64,000 nt of DNA from Prosthecobacter sp. (GTDB lineage Bacteria > Verrucomicrobiota > Verrucomicrobiia > Verrucomicrobiales > Verrucomicrobiaceae): contig NZ_JAXMIH010000015.1 in the NCBI RefSeq assembly GCF_034366625.1, positions 62,001-126,000 of the forward strand, read 5' to 3'. Position 1 is the stretch's first letter. Each line of letters opens with the position of its first letter. The notes under the pieces were generated by a model, which did not search any database, was not told the DNA's origin, and was given only the letters and a program-made list of their open reading frames with translations. Shown here piece by piece: positions 27,888 through 36,864 of this stretch. The translations under genes and the position numbers were made by a program.

Positions 27888-29138
27888 ATGCAAAACCAAT
27901 ACGACCTCAAACGCTACGCCGTTCTCTATGTCGATGATGAAGAGAAGGCATTGAAGTACTTCGAAAAAACCTTCGGAGACGAGTTCCGCATCCTCACCGC
28001 CAACAACGCGGCGGATGGCCTCAAAATCATCGAGCAGCGGGGCGAAGAAATCGGCGTTCTTCTCTCCGATCAGCGCATGCCCGGTGAAAAAGGCGTGCAG
28101 CTTCTTGAGCGCGCCCGCCAGCTCCGTCCGCGCCTCGTGCGCATGATGGTCACCGCTTATGCCGATTATGACGTCACCGTAGAGGCCGTGAACCTCGGCA
28201 GCATCTTCCGTTACATCTCCAAACCCATCCAGGTGGACGATGTGCGCAATACCCTGCATCGCGCCATGGAGTTCTACATTCTCCAGCAGGAGCGCGACGA
28301 TCTTCTGCGCGAAAAACTCTCCGTGCTGCAGAACCTGCTCATCACCGATCGCGTCATGGGCCTCGGTGTGGTCGCTGCCGGATTGAACCAGCATCTGAAC
28401 CAGCCATTGCGTGCTGTGCATGCCTTCCTGGATCTCACTCCTGGCAGGCTCGGTCAGCAGAATTTTGTGCTCGACCGTTTGCGTGAGGCCACCTTCTGGC
28501 GTGATTTCCACGGTCACGTCGTCCAGCAATCCTCACGCATCGCTGAGCTTCTCGGCGAGCTGCAATCCGCCTCCGGTGCTGAGCACAAGATCGATGCTGC
28601 GGCTGTCATTCAGGCCGTGATCGAACAATTGCGCTCTGCGTTCACCGCGAAAGGCATCGAACTGAAGTTCGAACCCACCGGCCCGCTGCCGGCGCTTCAG
28701 GTCAACCGGCCTTCCTTTGAGAAAATGCTCCATCTGCTGCTCCAGACCGAGCTGGCGATGCTTCCCACCGGCGCTCACGTCACTCTCTCCGCCCAGACAG
28801 CGGCTGAAGCGGCGGACGCCGGCTCGCTGCATCTCACCCTCACCGACAACGGCCCAGGACTCTCCTCCGATGTGCTGCGCTCTGTGTTTGATCCGTTCTA
28901 CACGCATGCCGATGCAGGCACCGAAGGGCCTGGACTCACGCTCATGGGCGCCTTCCTGCTTGCCTACCACCATGGGGGTCGCATCACCTCACCACGAACC
29001 GCCAAAGGCCTCATCCTCGACATCTTGCTGCCCGCCGTCGCCCCGGTCCCGCTGGCCCCTGCCGAAAGCAGCCGCGAATTCATCACCAACGTCCTCATGA
29101 ACGACGTTCTCTGGGAACGCTTGCTGCCCAACGGTTGA
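27888..29138 (+). CDS. Response regulator with C-terminal kinase-like output domain, PhcR-like
   Basis: 416 aa. Receiver at residues 5-125 (LYVDDEEK, phospho-acceptor D61 in LLSDQRMPGEKG, YISKPIQ). The C-terminal part resembles HisKA-HATPase. Its H-box aligns as AAGLNQHLNQPL, with Gln at the expected His position and a His one residue later. The N-box lacks Asn (HLLLQTELAM), while G1 (DNGPGLS) and FDPFY are kept. Ralstonia PhcR is known for this unusual order, receiver followed by a kinase domain in place of DNA binding. It lies 26 bp after the hybrid kinase, with AGAAGGA upstream of the start, in the same operon. Confidence 0.83.
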   Translation: MQNQYDLKRYAVLYVDDEEKALKYFEKTFGDEFRILTANNAADGLKIIEQRGEEIGVLLSDQRMPGEKGVQLLERARQLRPRLVRMMVTAYADYDVTVEAVNLGSIFRYISKPIQVDDVRNTLHRAMEFYILQQERDDLLREKLSVLQNLLITDRVMGLGVVAAGLNQHLNQPLRAVHAFLDLTPGRLGQQNFVLDRLREATFWRDFHGHVVQQSSRIAELLGELQSASGAEHKIDAAAVIQAVIEQLRSAFTAKGIELKFEPTGPLPALQVNRPSFEKMLHLLLQTELAMLPTGAHVTLSAQTAAEAADAGSLHLTLTDNGPGLSSDVLRSVFDPFYTHADAGTEGPGLTLMGAFLLAYHHGGRITSPRTAKGLILDILLPAVAPVPLAPAESSREFITNVLMNDVLWERLLPNG

Positions 29139-29214
29139 TCAAAAGATATCCTCCTTCCTTGGGTGCATAACGTGCTGTCATTCCAGCGTGTCTCTGACTG
29201 AAGGCATGTTGGTC

Positions 29215-29244
29215 TTGACTAGCTTTGCATTCTTCCCGTAAGTC
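29215..29244 (+). promoter_or_regulatory. Weak sigma70-like promoter before the Ser/Thr kinase gene
   Basis: TTGACT at 29215-29220 and TAAGTC at 29239-29244 with an 18-bp spacer. The -10 element is poor. Transcription would begin almost at the ATG at 29253, which would make a leaderless mRNA. Confidence 0.25.
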
Positions 29245-29252
29245 GGCATTGC

Positions 29253-32200
29253 ATGCCGGAAAATGCGGAGAAGCAGCACGATCCTGACGCCACTATCCCG
29301 ATGGCGGCTCCGGTGCCGACGGCGAGTGCCAAGGAGTCGCCTGATCTGCCGCTGCCAGAGGAGCTGACCTTGCTGCTTCCGCATGGAAACTACTCCGTGG
29401 AAGGATTTCTCGGCCAAGGCGGCATGGGGGCGGTGTACAAAGGCACACAGGTGCGTTTGCAGCGTCAGGTGGCCATCAAGATCATGCGGCGTGACCAGGG
29501 CAAGGACCATGGCTTCGAGGAGCGCTTCCGCCGCGAGGCGCTGGCGCTGGCACAGCTCAACCATCCAAACATCGTCAATGTCATCGACTACGGCGAGGCG
29601 GGGCCGGATTACCTCTACATCGTGATGGAGTTCGTCGATGGCACCGATCTGGTGGGCGTGATCCGCAGTGGTGAGATGACGCAGGAGACGGCGCTCAAGC
29701 TGCTGCCGCAGATCTGTGACGCGCTGCAGTTCGCGCACGACAACGGCATCGTGCATCGTGACATCAAGCCCGCGAACATCCTGCTCACGCGGGATGGTCG
29801 CATCAAGATGGCGGATTTCGGGCTGGCGAAGCGTTTTGATGTGAACAGTACCTTCCAAACGCAGACCGGCGCCGGCATGGGCACGCCGGACTACGCCGCA
29901 CCGGAGCAGTTTGATCCCAACGGCAACGTGGACCACCGCGCGGACATCTATGAGCTGGGCGTGATGATTTACCAGATGGTCACCGGCCAGCTTCCACGTG
30001 GCGCGTGGAAACCGCCGTCGGAAAAGGCGGATGTGGATACGCACTGGGACAAAATCGTCTCCCACGCCCTGCAAACCGATCCGAGTGACCGCTACGCGAG
30101 CGTCAGCGAGATCAAGACGGACATCAGCAGCATTACGGCAGCGCCGGGCGCGCAAGGCGGTGTGACAGGCCGTGCGACCAGCCGGAAAAGCGGATTCAGC
30201 GGCACGCTCGGAGGCTCCACCACCGTGCTGACACAGGCAGGCGGGCGCAGCGCCACCGTGGTGCAGGCTCCAGCGCCGCCGCGCTCGAAAAAGCCGCTCG
30301 TCTTTGGGCTGGCAGGCGCGTTGGTTTTGTCCGCAGCGGTGGGATTCCTGATGTGGAACAAGGATCGGCCTTCGGTGGAACCAACCGTTCATGTCGTGTC
30401 CAGAACATGGACGCCGCCCGCTCCCACAGTCACTATCGGCACTGAATGGACCGATCTCATCCCGCGCATCAAGCCGGAGCGCGATGCGATTCGCGGTGGC
30501 TGGACCGTGAATGAGAAAGGCCTCACCGCGCAGCGCGCCCAATGGGCCATGTGCAACATCCCGGTGCAAGATCCCGGTACGGACTACGACCTGCGCTACA
30601 AGGTCACTCGGGGTGAAGGCATGCACCTCGCCATGTTCTTTCTCTTCCGCAAAGGCGACACCGGTGGCTTCGCGCCGGTGGACTACGTTGATGCCAGCAA
30701 GCCGGAATTCAGCAATGGCATGCGCATCGCCGGTCTCGAGTCCGTCCAGAACACCATCACCTTCCGACCCGGCGGCGTCGGTGGCTGGCAGAAGGAATGG
30801 CTGCCGCGCGGCAAGACCTGCACCGTGCTTCTTCAAGTGCGGGAAAAGGAAGTGCGCCTGAGCGTGGATGACGTGGAAGCCTTCCGCTGGCAGGCCGACT
30901 GGTCGCAGATACGGCAGCGGCCTAACGCGGAGCATCCCATGTTTAAAGACACCTCCGGCAGCCCCTTCTTCGGCGTCGGCATCTTCGACTGCGAGGCCGT
31001 CTTCCACAGCATCGAGATGCGGCGCATCGGCGAGACTACGGTACCCATTGCCCCGATCGGTGAACCAGGAAGCATCCCGCACCTGCTCACCTCGCCGGAC
31101 TACGAGTGGAGCGCACCGGTCAATCTGGGGCCGCTCGTCAACAGTCCGACCGTTGACCTTGGTCCGATAGTCTCGCCCGATGGACTGCATCTCGTGTTCA
31201 GTTCGAAACGGGAAGGTGACGGCGAGCTTTTTGAATCTCGTCGGTCCAGCGCGGACGCCCCCTGGGGGAAGCCGACGCTCGTGTTTCCGTCCATCGAAGA
31301 TGGCCATCAAGACCAGCCTTGGATGAGCGTGGATGAACTGAGGCTGTTCTATCACGCCACTGCAGGACCGGGGCATCACGGGCGGCTGCCGGAAGGAGAC
31401 GTCTATTTTCGACAACGTGCGGCCAAGGATCAGCCTTGGCAGCCGCCGGTAAACCTTGGATCGGGCATCAACAGTCTGGGGCACGATGTGGCTCCACGGC
31501 TTTCCAATGACGAACGGACGCTCCTTTTCACCTCCATCCGCCCTGGAGGACAAGGTATCTGGGATGTCTGGCGCACTCGCAGGACATCGCGAGAGGCTGC
31601 TTTTGGTCGGGCGGAGAACGTCGGATCGGAACTCAACTCGGCCGGCTCTGATTTCCATGCCGCTTTCGCAGCGGACGACCGGACGCTGCTCTTCCTGCGT
31701 GGTGGTTCGGATATCAAGGTTTGTCGTTTGTTCATGGCCGCGCCGGATGCCAGTGGCCAATACCAAACCACTGCTCTCGATTTTCCTGTGACTGGAAAAT
31801 TGAGTAATCCCTGGCTGTCCGCCGATGGCCGCACCCTGTGGTTCGCCTGGGATGGCCCGGGAAGTCTGGGAGACATGGACTTGTGGGAAATCCGGCGCGT
31901 GCCCAAGGCGAAGAAGAATCCACCCACACCCGCTGCCGCCACGAAGGACACACCATTTGAGAACACCCTCGGCATAAAGTTCGTCCCCGTGCCCATCACC
32001 GGCGGGCCGACGGACGGGAAGCGGGTGCTCTTCAGCGTGTGGGAGACGCGCGTGCAGGACTACGAGGCGTTTGTGAAGGAGACAAAGCGCGAGTGGTTGC
32101 CTGTGATGTTCTCTCAGGCACCCACTCATCCGGCGTTGAATATAAGCTGGGATGATGCGCAGGCTTTTTGTGCATGGTTAACGGAGCGAGAACTGAAAGT

Positions 32201-32726
32201 GGGCCGCTTGCGGGAAAACGAACGGTATCGTCTGCCGAGCGACCATGAATGGAGTTGTGCGGTTGGAATAGGCACACAGGAAAGCCCCACCATGCTGCCG
32301 CTGGCCAAAGACCAGCGCATCAATGATGTCTATACTTGGGGCACCGAATGGCCGCCGCCTGCGGGGGCGGGAAACTTTGCTGGAGAGGAACTGAAGGCGG
32401 TGCTCGCAGCCGGGGAGTATGACTACATCACAACGCCGATCAGCGGCTATAACGATGGCTACAACGAAACAGCACCGGTGGGTTCGTTCCGAGCCAACTC
32501 GCTTGGCCTGCACGATCTCGGCGGCAATGCCTGGGAATGGTGTGAGGACTGGTTTGACAATACCCACGAGGCACGGGTGCTTCGTGGCACGGCGTGGGCA
32601 CACTTTGAGCGTCTGAACCTGCTCTCCTCTAAACGAAGTCGCGGCAGGGTTGGCGTCGCGTTGCCGCCCTTCATCGGTTTCCGCTGTGTGCTGGAATTCT
32701 CCGTTGCATCAGCCGGGAAGCAGTAA
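29253..32726 (+). CDS. Ser/Thr protein kinase fused to PD40 repeats and FGE-sulfatase domain
   Basis: 1157 aa. Cytoplasmic PknB-type kinase at residues about 45-290 with Gly loop LGQGGMGAVYKG, K76 (VAIKIM), HRDIKPAN (H168), DFG near 188 and the P+1 region GTPDYAAPEQF: a complete active site. TM helix at about 350-370 (LVFGLAGALVLSAAVGFLMW). Outside the membrane: a beta-rich domain (about 400-590), PD40/TolB-like repeats (610-880; VSPDGLHLVFSSK, LSNDERTLLFTS), then an FGE/SUMF1 (C-type-lectin-like) domain at 900-1150 (LPSDHEWSCA, GNAWEWCEDWFD). Kinase-FGE fusions occur in other PVC bacteria, including, as I recall, chlamydial Pkn1. The FGE domain may bind rather than oxidise substrate. Confidence 0.92.
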   Translation: MPENAEKQHDPDATIPMAAPVPTASAKESPDLPLPEELTLLLPHGNYSVEGFLGQGGMGAVYKGTQVRLQRQVAIKIMRRDQGKDHGFEERFRREALALAQLNHPNIVNVIDYGEAGPDYLYIVMEFVDGTDLVGVIRSGEMTQETALKLLPQICDALQFAHDNGIVHRDIKPANILLTRDGRIKMADFGLAKRFDVNSTFQTQTGAGMGTPDYAAPEQFDPNGNVDHRADIYELGVMIYQMVTGQLPRGAWKPPSEKADVDTHWDKIVSHALQTDPSDRYASVSEIKTDISSITAAPGAQGGVTGRATSRKSGFSGTLGGSTTVLTQAGGRSATVVQAPAPPRSKKPLVFGLAGALVLSAAVGFLMWNKDRPSVEPTVHVVSRTWTPPAPTVTIGTEWTDLIPRIKPERDAIRGGWTVNEKGLTAQRAQWAMCNIPVQDPGTDYDLRYKVTRGEGMHLAMFFLFRKGDTGGFAPVDYVDASKPEFSNGMRIAGLESVQNTITFRPGGVGGWQKEWLPRGKTCTVLLQVREKEVRLSVDDVEAFRWQADWSQIRQRPNAEHPMFKDTSGSPFFGVGIFDCEAVFHSIEMRRIGETTVPIAPIGEPGSIPHLLTSPDYEWSAPVNLGPLVNSPTVDLGPIVSPDGLHLVFSSKREGDGELFESRRSSADAPWGKPTLVFPSIEDGHQDQPWMSVDELRLFYHATAGPGHHGRLPEGDVYFRQRAAKDQPWQPPVNLGSGINSLGHDVAPRLSNDERTLLFTSIRPGGQGIWDVWRTRRTSREAAFGRAENVGSELNSAGSDFHAAFAADDRTLLFLRGGSDIKVCRLFMAAPDASGQYQTTALDFPVTGKLSNPWLSADGRTLWFAWDGPGSLGDMDLWEIRRVPKAKKNPPTPAAATKDTPFENTLGIKFVPVPITGGPTDGKRVLFSVWETRVQDYEAFVKETKREWLPVMFSQAPTHPALNISWDDAQAFCAWLTERELKVGRLRENERYRLPSDHEWSCAVGIGTQESPTMLPLAKDQRINDVYTWGTEWPPPAGAGNFAGEELKAVLAAGEYDYITTPISGYNDGYNETAPVGSFRANSLGLHDLGGNAWEWCEDWFDNTHEARVLRGTAWAHFERLNLLSSKRSRGRVGVALPPFIGFRCVLEFSVASAGKQ

Positions 32727-32853
32727 TCTAGATTTTTACTTCCATGCGTTTGAACTCGATCACGGCGGGCGGTTTGACTGACTGTTGAAACTTACCCCAC
32801 AACTTTTTGCGTGGTGTTCTGTTGAAGGCATCAACACCTGCTTCAACCCTCCC

Positions 32854-35358
32854 ATGAAGACTCTGACGCTTTCTTTGATTCTCCTTTCTCCCGCGCTGCT
32901 GTGCGCTGCGGATGCCGCCGAGACGGCGCATGCGGGCATCTCTGCTGATCAACTGAACTTCTTCGAGAAGAACATCCGGCCGGTACTGGTGCAGTCGTGT
33001 TACAAGTGCCACTCGGCTGAATCGGAGAAGGTGAAAGGTGGGCTGACGCTGGACACGAAGCAGGCGACGCTGCTGGGTGGTGAATCGGGTCATCCGGGCG
33101 TGACGCCGGGCAGCATCGCGCAGAGCAGTCTCTATGAGGCGATGACATGGAAGAACGAGGACATGCAGATGCCGCCGAAGCAGAAGCTGCCGGACGACGT
33201 GATCGCCAACTTCAAGAAGTGGATCGAGATGGGCGCACCGGACCCGCGTGAGCAGAAGGTGGCGAACGCGGGCGGCGGCAAGCGTGTGATCGACATGGAT
33301 GAAGGGCGCAAGCACTGGTCCTTCCAGAAGCCGGTGAAGCACACACCGCCGGAGGTCAAAACACCGAACTGGGCGAAGACGGAGATCGACCAATTCGTGC
33401 TCGCGGGCATCGAGAAGGCCGGTTTGCATCCGGTGCGTGACGCGGACCGCCCGACGTTGATTCGTCGTATCGCCTTTGATCTGACCGGGCTGCCGCCGAC
33501 GCCGGACGAGGTGAAAGCCTTCGTGGCGGATCAATCACCGGACGCGGTGAAGCGTGTGATCGACATGTATCTTGATTCGGAACGCTACGGCGAGCGCTGG
33601 GCGCGGCACTGGTTGGATGTGGCGCGTTACGCGGAGAGCAGCGGCAAGGAGGTGAACGTGCTCTACCCTCATGCGTGGCGTTACCGCGATTATGTGATCG
33701 AATCGTTCAAGAAGGACAAGCCGTATGACCAGTTCCTCAAGGAGCAGATCGCGGGTGATCTGATGAAGTTTGAGGGCAAGCGTGATCAGGCCGAAAAGAT
33801 CGTCGCCACCGGCTTTCTGGCGATTGGATCGAAGGGGCACAATCAGCGTGACCGACGGCAGTTTGAGATGGACGTCGTCGATGAGCAGATCGACGCGATG
33901 TCGCAGTCGATGCTCGGACTTACGCTGGCCTGCGCGCGTTGTCATGATCACAAGTTCGATCCGGTGACGCAGCGCGACTATTATGCGCTGGCGGGCATCT
34001 TCCTGAGCAGCGAGACGCAGTTCGGCACTTACAGCCAGCTTCAAAACGCGAATCCAGGCACGCTGATCGAACTGGACCGCGACGCGCAGCAAATCAGCGC
34101 CCTGGCGAAGATTGAGACCACCGAGGTGGCGCTGTTGAAGAAACGCTACGCGGACGCCTCACAGACTGCTGACAACATGCGTGAGCAAGTGCGCAGCATG
34201 AGCGCGGACGAGCGTCAGCGCCAGGGTGCGCAGAGTTTCCTGCGTATTCGCAGTTCCTTTGACCGTGCGGACTCGATGAAGGCCGATCTCGACCTGTTTC
34301 ATGAAGACGGCACACCGCGCACGCTGGCGATGGGCGTGCTGGACCGCGCCACACCGATCAACAGCCCCATTTTGATTCGTGGTGACCTCAAGCAGCCGGG
34401 CGATGTCACGCCGCGCGGCTTGGTGGAGGTGCTGTGCGCCAAGGGGGAGCCGCTGAACATTGGCAAAGGCAGCGGTAGGCTCGATTTGGCGTATTGGATC
34501 GCCTCGAAGGACAATCCGTTGACCGCCCGGGTGATGGCGAACCGTGTCTGGCTCAAACTGATGGGCAGCGCTCTGGTGGCGACGCCGGACAACTTTGGCA
34601 CGATGGGCCAGAAGCCCACGCATCCTGAACTCCTCGATCATCTGGCGGTGTCATTCATGGAAAACGGCTGGTCGGTGAAGAAGCTGATTCGCGAGATCAT
34701 GCTGAGCCGCGCTTATCAAATGGGCTCAACCTATGACGCGGCGAATTACGCTGCTGATCCCGACAACAAGTTCCACTGGCGCATGAGCCAGCGCCGATTG
34801 GATGCCGAGGCAATTCGTGACGCGATGCTGGCGGTCTCGGGATCGATCAACTTCTATCCGATTGATGGTTCACCCGTGGCGCGTGCCGGGGAGGGCAGGG
34901 AAGGCATCATCAACCTGCTGCGCGAGGTAAACTCGAAGCCGCAGACCTATCGCTCGATCTATCTTCCGCTCATTCGTGATCAGATTCCTGAATTCCTCTC
35001 GGTTTTTGACTTCCCGGATGCCAGTCTCGTGAACGGCGATCGCGACACGACAAACGTGCCTTCGCAAAGCCTGTTCCTGATGAACAACGCCCAGGTGCAA
35101 GCGGTGGCGGATGGCTTCGCGCAGCGCGTCGCGAAATATGAAGGCGATTCGCAGGAACGGCTCAGTTATGCCTATCAGCTTGCCTTTGGACGTGGGCCGA
35201 CTCAGCAGGAGAAGCAAGCCATCGCGAACTTCTGGATGCGCTTCCCGCAGGAGGCCGCCAAAAACAAGGACATCCCCAAGGACAAGATCCAGGGCATGGC
35301 GCTGTCCGCCTTCTGCCAGGGACTCCTCGCCAGTGCTGAGTTTCGTTATCTGAATTAA
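32854..35358 (+). CDS. PSCyt1/DUF1549/DUF1553 secreted protein
   Basis: 834 aa from the ATG at 32854, which begins a signal peptide (MKTLTLSLILLSPALLCAADA); a TTG start at 32785 is less likely. PSCyt1-type cytochrome c motif at C49-C52-H53 (SCYKCHSAE). DUF1549 at about 165-375 (RRIAFDLTGLPPTP, ARHWLDVARYAESSG) and DUF1553 at about 545-800 (NPLTARVMANRVW, PELLDHLAVSFMENGWSVKKL). These proteins are abundant in Planctomycetes and Verrucomicrobia and are almost always paired with DUF1501 proteins, here 23 bp downstream. Their biochemical role is unproven; a link to polysaccharide breakdown is often suggested. Confidence 0.93.
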   Translation: MKTLTLSLILLSPALLCAADAAETAHAGISADQLNFFEKNIRPVLVQSCYKCHSAESEKVKGGLTLDTKQATLLGGESGHPGVTPGSIAQSSLYEAMTWKNEDMQMPPKQKLPDDVIANFKKWIEMGAPDPREQKVANAGGGKRVIDMDEGRKHWSFQKPVKHTPPEVKTPNWAKTEIDQFVLAGIEKAGLHPVRDADRPTLIRRIAFDLTGLPPTPDEVKAFVADQSPDAVKRVIDMYLDSERYGERWARHWLDVARYAESSGKEVNVLYPHAWRYRDYVIESFKKDKPYDQFLKEQIAGDLMKFEGKRDQAEKIVATGFLAIGSKGHNQRDRRQFEMDVVDEQIDAMSQSMLGLTLACARCHDHKFDPVTQRDYYALAGIFLSSETQFGTYSQLQNANPGTLIELDRDAQQISALAKIETTEVALLKKRYADASQTADNMREQVRSMSADERQRQGAQSFLRIRSSFDRADSMKADLDLFHEDGTPRTLAMGVLDRATPINSPILIRGDLKQPGDVTPRGLVEVLCAKGEPLNIGKGSGRLDLAYWIASKDNPLTARVMANRVWLKLMGSALVATPDNFGTMGQKPTHPELLDHLAVSFMENGWSVKKLIREIMLSRAYQMGSTYDAANYAADPDNKFHWRMSQRRLDAEAIRDAMLAVSGSINFYPIDGSPVARAGEGREGIINLLREVNSKPQTYRSIYLPLIRDQIPEFLSVFDFPDASLVNGDRDTTNVPSQSLFLMNNAQVQAVADGFAQRVAKYEGDSQERLSYAYQLAFGRGPTQQEKQAIANFWMRFPQEAAKNKDIPKDKIQGMALSAFCQGLLASAEFRYLN

Positions 35359-35381
35359 TCACCCTTGATCCATCGCACCTC

Positions 35382-36809
35382 ATGAATGCTCCACTCTCTC
35401 ATCGTCGCGAGTTTTTGAAAACCACCAGCAGCGGCTTTGGTTATCTGGCTTTCGCGGCGCTCGCGCATCAGCAGGCGCTGCGGGCCAATCCGGCGGCAGG
35501 CCCGTTAATGCCGAAGCAGCCGCATTTCACGCCGAGGGCCAAGCATGTGATCTTCCTGTGCATGCAGGGCGCGCCTTCGCATGTGGATACCTTTGATTAC
35601 AAGCCCAAGCTCATCGCGGATGCGGGCAAGTCAGCGCCTTCAGCGGCAGGACGTTACGGCACGGCGAAACTGATGCCGCCGCAGTGGAAATTCGGCCGCC
35701 ATGGCAAGAGCGGGATGTGGATCTCCGAATTGTGGCCGAATCTGGCGAAGCATGCGGATGACTTGTGCATGCTGAACTCAATGGCGACGGATTTGCCGGC
35801 GCATCCGCAGGCGTTCACGCAATTGCACACGGGTACGACGCAGTTTGTGCGCCCTTCGCTGGGGGCCTGGACACTTTATGGCCTCGGTACGCAGAATCAG
35901 AACCTGCCGGGCTTTGTGACGATCAATCCACCGGGCAATGCGACGCGCACGTTTGGCAGCGCGTTCCTTCCCGCGATCTACCAAGGCACCAAAGTGGGTG
36001 GTCCGACGATTCCAGGGCTGCCTGCGGCACTGGGGCGTCGTTTCGGCGGCGGCATGGACCAGGCCACGGTGGCGAACATCAAGAACAGCCGCTTCAACAC
36101 CGATGCGCAGCGCGCGCAGCTCGATCTTGTGCAGTCGTTGAACAAATCGACCATGCAGCAGGGCGGGGGAGTCAGCGCGGAGGTCGAGGGCGTGATCGAA
36201 TCGTATGAACTGGCCTTCCGCATGCAGGCCGAGGTGCCGAAGGTGATGGACCTCACGAAGGAAACCGAGGCCACGAAGGCGCTTTATGGCATCGGCGACG
36301 GCGAATCAGACACCTTTGGCAAGCAGTGCCTCATGGCGCGCAAGTTTGTCGAGGCGGGGGTGCGTTTCATCGAGATCACGCATGGCAACTGGGACCAGCA
36401 TTTCAATTTGAAGGCGAGTCTTGAGCGCAATTGCAATCAGGTGGACAAGCCGGTGGCGGGATTGCTGGCGGATTTGAAAGCACGAGGATTGCTCAAGGAC
36501 ACGCTGGTGATCTGGGGCGGTGAGTTTGGCCGCACACCGCATTCGCAGGGCGATGATGGCCGCGACCACAACAACAAGGGCTTTACGATGTGGATGGCCG
36601 GTGGCGGCGTGAAAGGCGGCATGAACTACGGCATGACCGATGATTACGGCTACGAGGCGGTACTGAACAAAATGCACATCCACGACTGGCACGCGACGGT
36701 GCTGGCGCTGATGGGCCTTGATCATGAACGGCTTACCTACCGCTACGCGGGGCGTGATTTCAGGCTCACCGATGTCTATGGCACGGTGGCGAAGGAAATC
36801 ATCGCATGA
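35382..36809 (+). CDS. DUF1501 protein with Tat signal
   Basis: 475 aa, alkaline-phosphatase/sulfatase-fold family DUF1501. Tat-type leader near the N-terminus (SHRREFLKTTSSGF, twin Arg at 8-9), so it is probably exported folded. Typical family blocks: MQGAPSHVDTFDYKPKL, GFVTINPPG, VDKPVAGLLADLKARGLL, WGGEFGRTPHSQ, GRDHN and AGGGVKGG. It is the partner of the PSCyt1/DUF1549/DUF1553 gene upstream and most likely lies in one operon with it. The metal site and substrate are not known. Confidence 0.93.
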   Translation: MNAPLSHRREFLKTTSSGFGYLAFAALAHQQALRANPAAGPLMPKQPHFTPRAKHVIFLCMQGAPSHVDTFDYKPKLIADAGKSAPSAAGRYGTAKLMPPQWKFGRHGKSGMWISELWPNLAKHADDLCMLNSMATDLPAHPQAFTQLHTGTTQFVRPSLGAWTLYGLGTQNQNLPGFVTINPPGNATRTFGSAFLPAIYQGTKVGGPTIPGLPAALGRRFGGGMDQATVANIKNSRFNTDAQRAQLDLVQSLNKSTMQQGGGVSAEVEGVIESYELAFRMQAEVPKVMDLTKETEATKALYGIGDGESDTFGKQCLMARKFVEAGVRFIEITHGNWDQHFNLKASLERNCNQVDKPVAGLLADLKARGLLKDTLVIWGGEFGRTPHSQGDDGRDHNNKGFTMWMAGGGVKGGMNYGMTDDYGYEAVLNKMHIHDWHATVLALMGLDHERLTYRYAGRDFRLTDVYGTVAKEIIA

Positions 36810-36864
36810 CGGATTTGATTTAGACGCGACGCACGCGTTGCATCCTGCTCGATTCGCCCTATGA

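Noticed and set aside
29178-32129. 983-codon ORF on the minus strand
   Set aside because: It lies opposite the well-supported Ser/Thr kinase gene; Arg/His/Gly-rich composition and no known domain mark it as a GC-driven shadow frame.
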